NCBI RefSeq assembly: GCF_000312305.1
Contig: NZ_HE999449.1
Coordinates: forward strand, 184,802-248,801
From: Prevotella conceptionensis 9403948
GTDB lineage: Bacteria; Bacteroidota; Bacteroidia; Bacteroidales; Bacteroidaceae
Length of the DNA stretch: 64,000 nt
Direction: 5' to 3'
Shown here: one piece after another, positions 1 to 9,380 of the stretch
Layout of the letters: each line of letters starts with the position of its first letter
Position numbering within the stretch: position 1 is the stretch's first letter
Translations under genes and position numbers: made by a program
Notes under the pieces: model-generated
The model's database searches: none
Told to the model about the DNA's origin: nothing
The model's input: the letters and a program-made list of their open reading frames with translations, nothing else

Positions 1-11
1 AATGGATGCTT

Positions 12-161
12 ACGTTAACAGGTTAACCAGTTGACGAGTTAACAAGTTAACCAGTTAGCGAGTTGACAAGTTAACCAGTTGACAGGTTGACGAGTTAACA
101 AGTAGGAAAAAAGTTAACTGGTTAGCGAGTTGACAAGTTAACCAGTGACAAGTTGGTAAGC
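12..161. repeat. Octamer array 1 (NRGTTRRC words)
   Basis: Tandem 8-bp words run from the first bases of the window: CAGTTGAC, GAGTTAAC, AAGTTAAC, CAGTTAGC, AGGTTGAC and similar. Eleven words follow each other without a break from 12 to about 99, and the register resumes near 110 after a short A-rich interruption. GTT and the last C are almost fixed, while positions 1, 2, 6 and 7 vary, mostly between purines. No reading frame is maintained. The stretch 162-235 shows nothing recognisable. Confidence 0.85.
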
Positions 162-235
162 TACCCTATCACAACGAAAATACAGGAATGGTGTTTACGC
201 TCAACATTCATTGGGACGGTTATAAGTTGCTGGTT

Positions 236-283
236 TTCTAGGTAGATGTTTTTCTAAGTGGAGGTGTTTCTAAGTTGGTGAGC
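236..283. repeat. Three 16-bp tandem units
   Basis: Three consecutive 16-bp units each start TTCTA (236-251, 252-267, 268-283). The period is twice the 8 bp of the neighbouring arrays. The last unit runs into the left arm of the inverted repeat at 270-394. Confidence 0.6.
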
Positions 284-394
284 TTTTGGTTTATGAGCTG
301 AATTGCGTTTCTTTCAAGCTAAGAACCAACAAACTTATCGTTCGTTAGAGCCCGAAAACCGAAAACTCATAAACCAAAAGCTCACCTAACTTAG
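270..394. repeat. Long inverted repeat downstream of ROK kinase
   Basis: The left arm (270-297) and right arm (366-394) are reverse complements over 28-29 bp with a single one-base gap; the core is TGAGCTTTTGGTTTATGAG. They flank 68 bp. The element lies 3' of the ROK gene on the minus strand, so it could end that transcript, but no T-run follows either arm. It could also be a repeat element of its own. Confidence 0.75.
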
Positions 395-432
395 AGGCCT
401 AAAAGGCAATATAGCTTAACAAAAAGCATTGT

Positions 433-1413
433 TTACAAGTCCCATCCCACGGCACTTGCGCCAAGGACGGCAGCCGAAGAGCCTTCAAGACCGCTAATGA
501 GGAACTTTGCCTTGTCTTTGAAAATCTTCAACACGCTCTCATCGTATGCCTTTTTAAGCGGTTTCATCAGCAAATCGCCGGCCTTGGTCAGTCCGCCGAA
601 GAAGATAAACGCCTCTGGCGAAGAGAAAGCAGCGAAGTCTGCACATGCCTGACCAAGCATCTTGCCCGTAAACTCGTAAACATCTACAGCCAACTTGTCG
701 CCCTTAGCAGCCGCAAGTGATACATCAAGCGATGTGATTTCTTCCGGTTTCAAGTCGCGAAGGACAGAGGGAGTTGTGGTTTTCTCCAAGAACTCGCGTG
801 CCGAACGTGCCACACCCGTTGCCGAGCAATAGGTTTCCAAACAACCAAAGCGGCCACACCCACAGCTGCGTCCACCTTCTCTCTGGGCGATGACGTGCCC
901 TAACTCGCCGGCAAAACCGTCGCTTCCATACACCACTTGCCCATTAATAACGATGCCGGAGCCAACACCCGTACCTAGCGTGATGACGATAAAGTTTTTC
1001 ATTCCACGTGCAACGCCATACGTCATTTCGCCGATGGCGGCCGCATTGGCATCGTTGGTAAGAGCAACGGGGATGCCGCCTAAACCCTCGGAGAACATTT
1101 CGGCCAAAGGAACAACCCCATTGTGTCCCCAAGTCAAGTTGGGAGCAAACTCTATCGTTCCTTTATAGTAGTTGCCGTTGGGCGCACCGATACCCATTGC
1201 CTTAATGGTTCCGATACCGCCAACCTGCTCAATGATGATGTGAAGCGCGTCGAGCGAAGCCTTAACATAGTCTTCTACGCTTGCATAGGCTTGTGTCTTA
1301 ATGGCCGTAGTGGCCTTAATTTCGCCTCGGCTATCAACGATACCAAATACAGAGTTCGTTCCACCCAGGTCTAAACCAATGACGTATGGTTTCAAATCTT
1401 CTATTACACTCAT
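433..1413 (-). CDS. ROK family sugar kinase, probable glucokinase
   Basis: Cytoplasmic sugar kinase of the ROK family, most likely ATP-dependent glucose phosphorylation. The 326-residue protein has the N-terminal phosphate loop DLGGTN (15-20), the catalytic aspartate in TNDAN (Asp121), the ELGH motif (170-173) and the zinc-binding cysteines of the ROK signature CGCGRFGC (184-191). Length is normal for the enzymes. ROK repressors carry an additional N-terminal helix-turn-helix that is absent here, so an enzyme is favoured over a regulator. It is transcribed alone, divergently from the LysE-type gene, from a promoter about 125 bp upstream. Exact sugar preference (glucose, mannose, N-acetyl sugars) cannot be read from the sequence. 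Confidence 0.9.
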   Translation of the reverse strand: MSVIEDLKPYVIGLDLGGTNSVFGIVDSRGEIKATTAIKTQAYASVEDYVKASLDALHIIIEQVGGIGTIKAMGIGAPNGNYYKGTIEFAPNLTWGHNGVVPLAEMFSEGLGGIPVALTNDANAAAIGEMTYGVARGMKNFIVITLGTGVGSGIVINGQVVYGSDGFAGELGHVIAQREGGRSCGCGRFGCLETYCSATGVARSAREFLEKTTTPSVLRDLKPEEITSLDVSLAAAKGDKLAVDVYEFTGKMLGQACADFAAFSSPEAFIFFGGLTKAGDLLMKPLKKAYDESVLKIFKDKAKFLISGLEGSSAAVLGASAVGWDL

Positions 1414-1538
1414 GATGTGTCTTTATTTTTAGTTTAGTAATAATTGTTTGCTTTCGTGGATATAGGCCTTGTACACCGGTCCTAAATGGTGGCAGCATTG
1501 CGCCATCCTTTTGTATTTAGCCTTAAATTAAGCGTTGA

Positions 1539-1569
1539 CAAAGTTATGAAAAATATGGAATAACACAAA
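1539..1569 (-). promoter_or_regulatory. Bacteroidota-type promoter of the ROK gene
   Basis: On the minus strand TTTG (1566-1569) and TAACTTTG (1539-1546) are separated by 19 bp, matching the -33/-7 consensus of the major Bacteroidota sigma factor. This leaves a leader of roughly 120 nt before the ATG at 1413. Confidence 0.7.
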
Positions 1570-1584
1570 CTTATAAGTTGAAAA

Positions 1585-1616
1585 TTTGCTCAATCCGCAT
1601 ATTTTTTGCAATTTTG
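1585..1616 (+). promoter_or_regulatory. Probable promoter of the LysE-type gene
   Basis: TTTG (1585-1588) is followed after 20 bp by CAATTTTG (1609-1616), an imperfect -7 box. Transcription would begin near 1622, only a few bases before the ATG at 1625. This argues against the longer reading frame that opens with TTG at 1586 and suggests a leaderless or nearly leaderless mRNA. Confidence 0.5.
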
Positions 1617-1624
1617 CATCCGTT

Positions 1625-2293
1625 ATGCCCTTACCTTTTCATATAGATATTGTAGACATTGTATTCAAGGGAATACTTATTGGTCTTATTGCCTCTGCTC
1701 CGATGGGGCCTGTGGGAGTGCTTTGTGTTCAGCGAACACTGAACAAAGGCAGATGGTATGGTTTTATCACAGGCATTGGTGCGGCGGTAAGCGATATGAT
1801 TTACGCCTTGGTTACTGGCTATGGAATGAGTTTCATCATGGATCTCATCACCGCCCCACGCACACTTTTCGCCCTTAAAATATCGGGAAGTGTACTGCTG
1901 ATGTTTTTTGGGATTTACTGTTTCAAGTCTAACCCCACCAAAAAAGTGCATTACAGCGGTAAGGGTAAGGGCACATTGATACACAACGGCATAACCGCTT
2001 TTCTTGTAACTTTCTCCAATCCACTCATCATTTTCCTCTTCATGGCCACCTTTGCCCAGTTCGCTTTCGTTGTCCCGAACAGGCCTTGGCTGATGGTTGG
2101 CGGATATACAGGCATTGTGTTGGGCGCTTTAATATGGTGGTTCGGGCTTACTTGGCTTATCGATAAGGTGCGCGGAAAGTTCGATAAAGGTGGAATTATA
2201 CTCATCAACAAGATTATCGGCAGCGTGGTCATCATCTTTTCGGTGATATTTCTCATAGGCACGATATTCAATCTCTACACATTCGAATACTGA
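1625..2293 (+). CDS. LysE/RhtB-type amino acid exporter
   Basis: Inner-membrane exporter of the LysE superfamily, 222 residues. The N-terminus contains the family signature around GLIASAPMGPVGVLCVQ, followed by several hydrophobic helices and a second conserved helix region with FLVTFSNPLIIFLF. Known family members export amino acids or related metabolites using the proton gradient; the substrate here is not predictable. The ATG at 1625 is chosen because the promoter lies directly upstream; an in-frame TTG at 1586 would add 13 residues inside the promoter. The DUF4924-like gene and rfbD follow on the same strand, 83 and 18 bp apart, so the three may be co-transcribed. Confidence 0.85.
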   Translation: MPLPFHIDIVDIVFKGILIGLIASAPMGPVGVLCVQRTLNKGRWYGFITGIGAAVSDMIYALVTGYGMSFIMDLITAPRTLFALKISGSVLLMFFGIYCFKSNPTKKVHYSGKGKGTLIHNGITAFLVTFSNPLIIFLFMATFAQFAFVVPNRPWLMVGGYTGIVLGALIWWFGLTWLIDKVRGKFDKGGIILINKIIGSVVIIFSVIFLIGTIFNLYTFEY

Positions 2294-2376
2294 CGCGCCC
2301 TGCCGCACGTCGCCCTTGTACTCCTATTCTATATAATAAGGAGTGGCTCATTTTCATCCCTAGCAAGCATCAACAA

Positions 2377-2925
2377 ATGTACATCGCCAAACAACTAAGA
2401 GAAAAAAGCATTGCCGAATACATATTATATATGTGGCAAATAGAAGACCTGATACGCGCTTACGGCTGTTCGTTGCAACGTATCAGGCACGAATACATAG
2501 ACAAGTTCGACTATACTGCCGAACAAAAAGAAGAAATGCTCGATTGGTACGGCAATCTTGTGCGCATGATGAACCAAGAAGGGAAACGCGAACGGGGACA
2601 TCTGCAAATAAATGCCATCATCGTAAAGGATTTGATGGACCTGCACAACCTGTTGATGCAAAGCACCAAGTTTCCTTTCTACAATACGGCATACTATAAG
2701 GTGCTGCCCTTCATCGTTGAACTACGCAACAAGGGTGACAAGGAGGTGAACGAGATTGAAACATGCCTTGATGCGCTTTACGGCGTGATGTTGCTGAGAT
2801 TGAGACAAAAGGAGATTACCCCCGACACCATGACAGCCATCAAAGAAATTTCCACCTTTGTGGGGATGCTCGCTGATTATTATCAGAAAGACAAGCGAGA
2901 AGGACTGGTTTTTGAAGACGAATAA
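2377..2925 (+). CDS. DUF4924-like family protein
   Basis: Conserved Bacteroidota protein of 182 residues and unknown function. The sequence is soluble, largely alpha-helical and rich in charged residues, with no signal peptide or membrane segment. From memory, the start (MYIAKQLREKSIAEYILYMW) is typical of the family called DUF4924. It lies between a LysE-type exporter and rfbD, an arrangement I recall from other Bacteroidota, but this does not reveal its job. Only 18 bp separate its stop from the rfbD start, so translation of the two is probably linked. Confidence 0.8.
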   Translation: MYIAKQLREKSIAEYILYMWQIEDLIRAYGCSLQRIRHEYIDKFDYTAEQKEEMLDWYGNLVRMMNQEGKRERGHLQINAIIVKDLMDLHNLLMQSTKFPFYNTAYYKVLPFIVELRNKGDKEVNEIETCLDALYGVMLLRLRQKEITPDTMTAIKEISTFVGMLADYYQKDKREGLVFEDE

Positions 2926-2943
2926 ACATAACCCACTGCATAA

Positions 2944-3792
2944 ATGAACATTTTGATTACTGGCTGCAACGGCCAACTAGGAAACGAAATACAGCTGCTG
3001 CAAGCGCAGTACGCACAACACACGTGGCTTAACACCGACGTTAACGAATTAGACATTACCGACAAAGCCGCCATCGAACGCTTTGTTGAGGCGAACGAGA
3101 TTGACGGCATGGTGAACTGCGCTGCCTATACGGCCGTAGACAAGGCCGAAAGCGACCCGCAGCTGGCGCGAAAACTGAACGCCGACGCCCCTGCTTTCTT
3201 AGCAGAGGCTGTAGCCAAACGCGACGGATGGATGGTACAGGTGTCTACCGACTACGTTTTCAACGGCACTAAACACACACCATACGTGGAAACAGACGAG
3301 CCTTGCCCTAATAGCATTTATGGACAAACGAAGTTGGAAGGCGAACAGGCCGTAAGTAAACTCTGTACAAACGCCATGATTATAAGAACGGCTTGGCTGT
3401 ACAGCGAGTTTGGAAACAACTTTGTGAAAACAATGATTCGCCTAGGAAGAGAACGCGAACAACTAGGCGTTATCTTCGACCAGGTGGGTACGCCAACCTA
3501 CGCTCACGACCTTGCTACGGCGATAATGACGGCCATAGACAAGGGCATCAAGCCTGGCGTTTACCACTTTTCTAACGAGGGCGTAACAAGTTGGTACGAC
3601 TTTACCAAGAGCATACATCGCCTAGCAGGGATAAATACTTGCCAAGTATCTCCCTTGCACACCGCAGAATACCCTACCCCAGCCTGTCGCCCCGCATATA
3701 GCGTGCTCGACAAAACGAAGATTAAGGACGCTTACGGCATCGAAATACCCCATTGGGAGGAGTCGTTGGCCAAGTGTATTGCCAAACTTTAA
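2944..3792 (+). CDS. rfbD: dTDP-4-dehydrorhamnose reductase
   Basis: RmlD/RfbD-type NADPH-dependent reductase that performs the last step of dTDP-L-rhamnose synthesis for surface polysaccharides. The 282-residue protein has the Rossmann glycine motif TGCNGQLG (6-13), the STDYVF segment (101-106) and the catalytic YxxxK pair (Tyr126, Lys130) of extended short-chain dehydrogenases. Length is normal. The matching dehydratase rfbB lies at 25.3 kb on the other strand; rfbA and rfbC are not in the window, so the rhamnose genes are scattered. It is the last gene of the run that starts with the LysE-type gene and is followed by an octamer array instead of an obvious terminator hairpin. Confidence 0.93.
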   Translation: MNILITGCNGQLGNEIQLLQAQYAQHTWLNTDVNELDITDKAAIERFVEANEIDGMVNCAAYTAVDKAESDPQLARKLNADAPAFLAEAVAKRDGWMVQVSTDYVFNGTKHTPYVETDEPCPNSIYGQTKLEGEQAVSKLCTNAMIIRTAWLYSEFGNNFVKTMIRLGREREQLGVIFDQVGTPTYAHDLATAIMTAIDKGIKPGVYHFSNEGVTSWYDFTKSIHRLAGINTCQVSPLHTAEYPTPACRPAYSVLDKTKIKDAYGIEIPHWEESLAKCIAKL

Positions 3793-3828
3793 TCACGAAA
3801 TTAACACGGTTTACAAAATAACGGACCT

Positions 3829-4012
3829 GTCAACTGAATAACGCCTCTGTCAACTTGTTAACCCGTTAATTTATCAACAGAATAACAGACTTGTCAACTC
3901 GTTAATCCGTTAACTTGTCAACTGAACAACTGACTTGTCAACTCGTTAACCCGTTAACTTGTCAACTGAACAACTGACTTGTCAACTCGTTAACCCGTTA
4001 ACTTGTCAACTT
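3829..4012. repeat. Octamer array 2 with 44-bp higher-order unit
   Basis: Words of 8 bp of the type GTYAACYN (GTCAACTC, GTTAACCC, GTTAACTT, GTCAACTG) fill the rfbD-prfC spacer. They are grouped into a 44-bp unit (five octamers plus ACTT) present almost identically about three times from 3880 to 4012, with a more diverged start at 3829. The array ends about 20 bp before the prfC start. Confidence 0.88.
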
Positions 4013-4033
4013 TGAATAAGAACATAGAAAATA

Positions 4034-5599
4034 ATGACTGAAATAGAAAGAAGACGAACCTTTGCCATCATCTCTCACCCCGACGCAGGTAAGACAACAC
4101 TCACTGAAAAATTCTTGTTGTTCGGCGGACAGATACAGGTGGCAGGAGCAGTAAAGAGCAACAAGATAAGAAAAACGGCCACATCCGACTGGATGGACAT
4201 CGAGAAACAGCGTGGTATATCGGTTTCTACCTCGGTGATGGAGTTCGATTACGAAGGCTATAAGGTGAATATCCTGGACACACCCGGACACCAAGACTTC
4301 GCCGAAGACACTTATCGCACACTTACAGCGGTAGATTCGGCCATCATTGTTGTGGATTCGGCCAAAGGTGTTGAAACACAAACACGCAAGCTAATGGAGG
4401 TTTGCCGAATGCGGAACACCCCTGTGATTATCTTTGTCAATAAGATGGACCGCGAAGGACGTGACCCATTCGACCTGCTTGACGAGTTAGAAGAGGAACT
4501 GCAAATAAAGGTTAGGCCCCTTTCGTGGCCCATTAACCAAGGCGAACGTTTCAAAGGGGTGTTCAATATCTACGAAAACCAGCTGCAATTGTTCACTCCC
4601 GACAAACAACGCGTTACCGAAAAGGTGGAGGTAGACGTAAATAGCGACGAACTAAGCGAACATATTGGCGAACAAGACGCACAGAAACTTCGTGACGACT
4701 TGGAGCTGGTAGACGGCGTTTACCCTGAATTCGATGTGGAAACTTATCGTGCTGGGCATGTCGCCCCTGTGTTCTTTGGCAGCGCACTCAACAACTTTGG
4801 TGTTCAAGAGCTGCTCAATTGCTTTGTGCAGATTGCTCCAAGCCCCAAACCCACTATGGCCGAAGAGCGCGAAGTGCAGCCCACAGAGCCGAAATTTACG
4901 GGTTTCATCTTCAAAATAACGGCAAATATCGACCCCAACCACCGCTCGTGCATCGCATTCTGCAAGATATGCAGCGGTAAATTTGTGCGAAACCAGCCCT
5001 ATCGGCACGTTCGGCTCGACAAAACGCTGCGTTTCAGCAGTCCAACACAGTTCATGGCGCAACGCAAAAGCACCATCGACGAGGCCTATCCTGGCGACAT
5101 TATCGGCTTACCCGATAACGGAATATTTAAGATTGGCGACACATTAACCGAAGGAGAGTTGCTACACTTCCGCGGCTTGCCATCGTTCTCGCCGGAGATG
5201 TTCAAGTATATCGAGAACGACGACCCCATGAAGGCCAAGCAATTGAACAAGGGTATCGAACAATTGATGGACGAAGGCGTGGCACAACTCTTCATCAACC
5301 AATTCAATGGGCGCAAAATCATCGGCACAGTTGGTCAACTTCAGTTCGAAGTCATCCAGTATCGACTTCAAAATGAGTACAATGCCAAATGCCGTTGGGA
5401 ACCCGTTCACCTGCACAAAGCCTGTTGGATAGAGTCTGACGACCCCAAAGAACTGGAGAATTTCAAAAAACGCAAGTACCAATATATGGCCAAAGACCGC
5501 GAAGGGCGCGACGTATTCTTGGCCGATTCGGGCTACGTATTGAGCATGGCGCAGCAAGATTTCGAACACATCAAGTTCCATTTCACAAGTGAATTTTAG
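4034..5599 (+). CDS. prfC: Peptide chain release factor 3
   Basis: Translational GTPase RF3, which removes RF1/RF2 from the ribosome after peptide release. The 521-residue protein carries the G1 loop SHPDAGKTT (14-22), G3 DTPGH (82-86) and G4 NKMD (136-139), then the EF-Tu-like domain 2 and the RF3-specific C-terminal domain. Length fits bacterial RF3. It begins directly after the octamer array, with no clear promoter visible in the repeat. A hairpin terminator follows at 5626-5650, so the gene is probably a single transcription unit or the end of the rfbD transcript. Confidence 0.95.
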   Translation: MTEIERRRTFAIISHPDAGKTTLTEKFLLFGGQIQVAGAVKSNKIRKTATSDWMDIEKQRGISVSTSVMEFDYEGYKVNILDTPGHQDFAEDTYRTLTAVDSAIIVVDSAKGVETQTRKLMEVCRMRNTPVIIFVNKMDREGRDPFDLLDELEEELQIKVRPLSWPINQGERFKGVFNIYENQLQLFTPDKQRVTEKVEVDVNSDELSEHIGEQDAQKLRDDLELVDGVYPEFDVETYRAGHVAPVFFGSALNNFGVQELLNCFVQIAPSPKPTMAEEREVQPTEPKFTGFIFKITANIDPNHRSCIAFCKICSGKFVRNQPYRHVRLDKTLRFSSPTQFMAQRKSTIDEAYPGDIIGLPDNGIFKIGDTLTEGELLHFRGLPSFSPEMFKYIENDDPMKAKQLNKGIEQLMDEGVAQLFINQFNGRKIIGTVGQLQFEVIQYRLQNEYNAKCRWEPVHLHKACWIESDDPKELENFKKRKYQYMAKDREGRDVFLADSGYVLSMAQQDFEHIKFHFTSEF

Positions 5600-5625
5600 G
5601 TGCTTACACACTATCAGTAACTCCT

Positions 5626-5652
5626 TACCATGCCCAAAGCATGGTATATTTT
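5626..5652 (+). terminator. Rho-independent terminator after prfC
   Basis: TACCATGC (5626-5633), loop CCAAA, GCATGGTA (5639-5646), then TATTTTG. The eight-pair perfect stem with a T-rich tail lies 26 bp after the prfC stop. Confidence 0.75.
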
Positions 5653-5686
5653 GAAAAAATCTGTGCTTGATGTAAAAAGAAAATCG

Positions 5687-5694
5687 TATTTTTG
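5687..5694 (+). promoter_or_regulatory. -7 element of the thrS promoter
   Basis: TATTTTTG matches the TAnnTTTG -7 consensus 30 bp upstream of the thrS ATG. The nearest upstream TTG (5667-5669) is only 17 bp away, closer than usual. Confidence 0.5.
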
Positions 5695-5724
5695 CAATCA
5701 AAACGACAATAAATTAAAAGGTAT

Positions 5725-7689
5725 ATGATAAAGATAACATTTCCGGATGGCTCCATCCGCGAGTACGAAAAAGGCATTACCGGCTTGGAAATAGCAAAGA
5801 GCATCTCGCCAGCCTTAGCGCGCGACGTGCTGTCGATTGGCGTAAACGGCAAGACTACCGAGCTTAACCGTCCCATAAACGAAGACGCAACGATCGCGCT
5901 TTACAAATGGGAAGACGAGGAAGGCAAACACACCTTCTGGCATTCGTCGGCTCACTTGTTGGCCGAAGCTTTGCAAGCGCTCTACCCCGGCATTCAGTTC
6001 GGCTTTGGTCCTGCCGTAGAGAACGGCTTCTTCTATGACGTAATGACCAAAGACGGAACGCCCATCAGCGAGAACGACTTCCCTAAAATAGAAGAGAAGA
6101 TGCGCGAATTTGCCAAGAGAGACGAGCCTATCGTGCGTCGCGAAGTGTCTAAAGCCGATGCCCTGAAAGAGTTTAAGGAAGACGGACAGGAATATAAGTG
6201 CGAACATATTGACCTCGATTTGGAAGACGGAACTATCTCTACTTACTCACAAGGAGCGTTTACCGACCTCTGTCGTGGCCCACACCTCATGTCCACTGGC
6301 CCCATTAAGGCCATCAAGCTCACGAGTGTGGCCGGCGCATTTTGGCGTGGCGACGCTCAGAAGGATCAGCTAACGCGTATCTACGGCATCACGTTCCCCA
6401 AGAAAAAGATGCTTGACGAGTATCTTGTTATGCTTGAAGAGGCCAAGAAACGCGACCACCGCAAGATTGGGAAAGAAATGGAACTATTCATGTTCTCCGA
6501 ACGCGTTGGTAAAGGCTTACCCATCTGGTTGCCGAAAGGAACAGAACTCCGCCTGCGCTTACAGAACATGTTGCGTAAAATACAGAAACGCTTTGGTTAT
6601 CAGGAAGTAATTACCCCACATATCGGCAGTAAGAACCTCTATGTAACTTCGGGGCACTATGCGCACTATGGCAAAGACTCGTTCCAGCCCATACATACGC
6701 CCGAAGAAGACGAAGAGTACATGCTCAAACCCATGAACTGCCCACACCACTGTGAGGTATTTGCATGGAAACCCCGCTCGTATAAAGACCTGCCCCTGCG
6801 TATCGCAGAGTTCGGCACGGTTTACCGTTACGAAAAGAGTGGCGAGTTGCACGGACTTACCCGCGTTCGCTCGTTTACACAAGACGATGCCCACATCTTC
6901 TGCCGCCCCGAACAAGTTAAGAACGAGTTCCTGCGCGTGATGGACATCATCCAAGCCGTATTCAAAATCTTCCATTTCGACGACTTTGAGGCGCAAATAA
7001 GTTTGCGCGACCCGAAGAACACCACGAAGTATATTGGTTCTGACGAAGTTTGGGAAGAAAGCGAACAGGCCATTATCGACGCTTGCAAAGAAAAAGGGCT
7101 CGACGCAAAGATTGCTTATGGCGAAGCGGCTTTCTATGGCCCTAAACTCGACTTCATGATAAAGGACGCTATCGGACGTCGCTGGCAACTGGGTACAATA
7201 CAAGTAGACTACAACCTGCCCGAACGCTTTAAGTTGGAATACACCGCCGAAGACAACACGAAGAAAACGCCCGTGATGGTTCACCGCGCACCTTTCGGTT
7301 CGATGGAACGTTTCACGGCAGTTCTTATTGAACACACCGCAGGGCACTTCCCCTTGTGGCTCATCCCCGACCAAGTGGCCATTCTGCCTATATCAGAGAA
7401 GTACAACGACTATGCACAGCGCGTGGCCAAGTACTTAGACAGCGTTGGCGTTCGTGCAACGCTCGACGTTCGCAACGAGAAAATCGGCCGTAAGATACGC
7501 GATAACGAAATTAAACGTGTTCCTTACATGGTTGTTGTTGGCGAAAAAGAGGCTGCCGAAGGACTTGTTTCGATGAGAAAGCAAGGCGGTGGAGAGCAAG
7601 CCACAATGTCGATGGAAGAGTTTGCTAAGCGCATCAACGACGAAGTGGCCGCCCAATTGGCTGCTACCGACATCCATCCTAACGATTAA
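5725..7689 (+). CDS. thrS: Threonyl-tRNA synthetase
   Basis: Class II aminoacyl-tRNA synthetase charging tRNA-Thr. The 654-residue protein has an N-terminal TGS domain (about 1-62), the editing domain starting with HSSAH (73-77), the class II catalytic core with the zinc-site cysteine in [10 protein letters not shown] and the motif 2 region [18 protein letters not shown], and a C-terminal anticodon-binding domain. Length is typical. It precedes infC-rpmI-rplT, as in many bacteria, but here a large hairpin (7751-7810) and a separate infC promoter lie between them, so the ribosomal genes can be transcribed independently. Confidence 0.97.
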   Translation: MIKITFPDGSIREYEKGITGLEIAKSISPALARDVLSIGVNGKTTELNRPINEDATIALYKWEDEEGKHTFWHSSAHLLAEALQALYPGIQFGFGPAVENGFFYDVMTKDGTPISENDFPKIEEKMREFAKRDEPIVRREVSKADALKEFKEDGQEYKCEHIDLDLEDGTISTYSQGAFTDLCRGPHLMSTGPIKAIKLTSVAGAFWRGDAQKDQLTRIYGITFPKKKMLDEYLVMLEEAKKRDHRKIGKEMELFMFSERVGKGLPIWLPKGTELRLRLQNMLRKIQKRFGYQEVITPHIGSKNLYVTSGHYAHYGKDSFQPIHTPEEDEEYMLKPMNCPHHCEVFAWKPRSYKDLPLRIAEFGTVYRYEKSGELHGLTRVRSFTQDDAHIFCRPEQVKNEFLRVMDIIQAVFKIFHFDDFEAQISLRDPKNTTKYIGSDEVWEESEQAIIDACKEKGLDAKIAYGEAAFYGPKLDFMIKDAIGRRWQLGTIQVDYNLPERFKLEYTAEDNTKKTPVMVHRAPFGSMERFTAVLIEHTAGHFPLWLIPDQVAILPISEKYNDYAQRVAKYLDSVGVRATLDVRNEKIGRKIRDNEIKRVPYMVVVGEKEAAEGLVSMRKQGGGEQATMSMEEFAKRINDEVAAQLAATDIHPND

Positions 7690-7707
7690 AGGCGTGCACA
7701 ACAACTT

Positions 7708-7747
7708 GCTAACTAGTCAACAAGTCAACTTGTAAACGCGTTAATTA
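7708..7747. repeat. Octamer array 3 (five words)
   Basis: Five consecutive 8-bp words GCTAACTA, GTCAACAA, GTCAACTT, GTAAACGC and GTTAATTA lie just after thrS. This is the shortest instance, together with 41209-41248, of the periodic arrays in this window. Confidence 0.65.
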
Positions 7748-7750
7748 AAC

Positions 7751-7814
7751 AGCCGACTTATGGTCTACACTTCGCAACACACCTGCGAATGTTACGTCCA
7801 TAAGTCGGCTTTTA
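7751..7814 (+). terminator. Large hairpin after thrS, probable terminator
   Basis: AGCCGACTTATGG (7751-7763) pairs perfectly with CCATAAGTCGGCT (7798-7810), followed by TTTA. The 34-nt interior contains a second stem TTCGCA/TGCGAA (7771-7776/7784-7789). A T-run directly after a 13-bp stem suggests termination of thrS. The nested structure would also suit a leader element, but the infC promoter lies downstream of it. Confidence 0.7.
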
Positions 7815-7912
7815 TATTCAAACACTTCCCCCTCTCACCACATCCATAGTGTGAAAGTACTTTAACAAGGAAGGAAAAAGGACACGTATCTGTAAAATAA
7901 TCAATGAATTAT

Positions 7913-7943
7913 TTTGCTTGTTGCGCGAAAAATCGTACTTTTG
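7913..7943 (+). promoter_or_regulatory. Promoter of infC-rpmI-rplT
   Basis: TTTG (7913-7916) and TACTTTTG (7936-7943) are separated by 19 bp and lie 25 bp before the infC ATG. The leader would be short, so leader-based control upstream of infC seems unlikely. Confidence 0.75.
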
Positions 7944-7968
7944 CAGCCGCTTATCATAATATTGTTGA

Positions 7969-8640
7969 ATGAAGAATGAAAGAATAAAGAACCAGTATCG
8001 CGTAAACGAGCAGATACGCGCGAAGGAAGTACGCATCGTAAACGAAGGCGGTTCCACTGTTATGCCCACCCGTCAAGCACTCGATATGGCACGCAGCCAA
8101 GGAGTGGACTTGGTGGAAATATCACCCAACGCACAACCTCCCGTTTGTCGCATCATCGACTATTCCAAATTCCTTTATCAGCAAAAGAAGCACGCAAAGG
8201 AAATGAAAGCCAAGCAAGTGAAGGTGGAAGTGAAAGAAATCAGGTTTGGACCGCAAACCGACGAACACGACTACAACTTCAAGCTCAAACACGCCAAGGA
8301 ATTCTTGGATGCCGGCAACAAGGTTAGGGCTTACGTTTTCTTCCGTGGACGCTCCATCCTCTTCAAAGAGCAAGGCGAAGTTTTGCTTCTACGTTTTGCG
8401 AACGACTTGGAAGAATACGGCAAGGTAGAGCAGATGCCCGCACTTGAAGGCAAGAAGATGTTCCTTTACATCGCTCCTAAGAAGACTGGTGCGGTGAAAA
8501 AGAGCCAACAAAAGCTAGACAGAGAAAAGCGCGAGAACGAAACAAAGAACGCCGAAACAGAAGATGGCAACACTGACAATGGCCTATTTGCCAATGCCAA
8601 AAACGGTGAAGACGTGCTTAAAAAGCTCCAAGCAGAATAA
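7969..8640 (+). CDS. infC: Translation initiation factor IF-3
   Basis: IF-3 binds the 30S subunit and checks start codon and initiator tRNA pairing. The 223-residue protein has the usual N domain ([14 protein letters not shown], from residue 8), the lysine-rich linker around residues 65-80 and the C domain. It then carries an additional acidic, low-complexity C-terminal tail of about 45 residues (from [11 protein letters not shown] onward), a Bacteroidota-type extension. It starts with ATG at 7969, whereas infC in many bacteria uses the rare AUU start for autocontrol. First gene of the infC-rpmI-rplT operon. Confidence 0.95.
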   Translation: MKNERIKNQYRVNEQIRAKEVRIVNEGGSTVMPTRQALDMARSQGVDLVEISPNAQPPVCRIIDYSKFLYQQKKHAKEMKAKQVKVEVKEIRFGPQTDEHDYNFKLKHAKEFLDAGNKVRAYVFFRGRSILFKEQGEVLLLRFANDLEEYGKVEQMPALEGKKMFLYIAPKKTGAVKKSQQKLDREKRENETKNAETEDGNTDNGLFANAKNGEDVLKKLQAE

Positions 8641-8743
8641 AAATTCAGTGCCTATAAAGCCCAAACAAAGACAAGAAAAGAGGTGCGTAACGCCGGGTAT
8701 ATGCGTTGCCACCATATATAAATAACAAATAAACAACAAAAAA

Positions 8744-8941
8744 ATGCCAAAAGTAAAGACAAATTCCGGCGCAAAGAAGAGATTTCGTTTCACCGGTACG
8801 GGTAAGGTTAAAAGGAAACATGCTTACCACAGTCACATCTTGACTAAGAAGACAAAGAAGCAAAAGAGAAACTTGGTTCACTCAACTCTCGTTGATCGTG
8901 CAGACATGAAGCAGGTTCGCGACTTGCTTTGCTTGCGTTAA
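8744..8941 (+). CDS. rpmI: 50S ribosomal protein L35
   Basis: Small basic protein of the large ribosomal subunit, 65 residues, with the typical [14 protein letters not shown] start and [16 protein letters not shown] segment. It sits between infC (103 bp upstream) and rplT (35 bp downstream) in the conserved order. The gene is complete. Confidence 0.97.
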   Translation: MPKVKTNSGAKKRFRFTGTGKVKRKHAYHSHILTKKTKKQKRNLVHSTLVDRADMKQVRDLLCLR

Positions 8942-8976
8942 ACATTAGTCAAACATTTTTAAGTTAAGAAGAAAGT

Positions 8977-9321
8977 ATGCCAAGATCAGTCAATCATGTT
9001 GCTTCTAAAGCAAGAAGAACTAGAATTTTAAAGCTTACAAAGGGTTACTATGGTGCCAGAAAAAATGTTTGGACTGTAGCCAAAAACACTTGGGAAAAGG
9101 GTCTTACCTACGCTTATCGCGACCGTCGCAACAAGAAACGTACGTTCCGTGCTTTGTGGATTCAGCGTATCAACGCTGCCGCTCGCTTGGAGAACATGAC
9201 CTATTCTACCCTTATGGGAGCATTGCATAAGGCCGGTATCGAGATTAACCGTAAGGTGCTTGCCGACCTCGCTGTTAACAATCCCCAAGCTTTCAAGGCT
9301 ATTGTAGACAAGGTGAAATAA
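8977..9321 (+). CDS. rplT: 50S ribosomal protein L20
   Basis: Large-subunit assembly protein L20, 114 residues, with the conserved start [14 protein letters not shown] and the arginine-rich core [21 protein letters not shown]. In other bacteria L20 represses its own operon by binding the leader mRNA; no such leader fold is evident here. Last gene of the operon, followed by a strong terminator. Confidence 0.97.
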   Translation: MPRSVNHVASKARRTRILKLTKGYYGARKNVWTVAKNTWEKGLTYAYRDRRNKKRTFRALWIQRINAAARLENMTYSTLMGALHKAGIEINRKVLADLAVNNPQAFKAIVDKVK

Positions 9322-9342
9322 AACAAATTCACAACCATAAGA

Positions 9343-9374
9343 AAGAGGACGCATTTATATGTGTCCTCTTTTTT
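9343..9374 (+). terminator. Rho-independent terminator after rplT
   Basis: AAGAGGAC (9343-9350) pairs with GTCCTCTT (9361-9368); the stem can extend inward with G-T, C-G and A-T pairs. The T-run ends at 9374. It is placed 22 bp after the rplT stop. Confidence 0.85.
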
Positions 9375-9380
9375 GTTGCA

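Noticed and set aside
6559-7374. 271-codon minus-strand frame inside thrS
   Set aside because: Antisense shadow of a highly conserved gene; no promoter or family resemblance.
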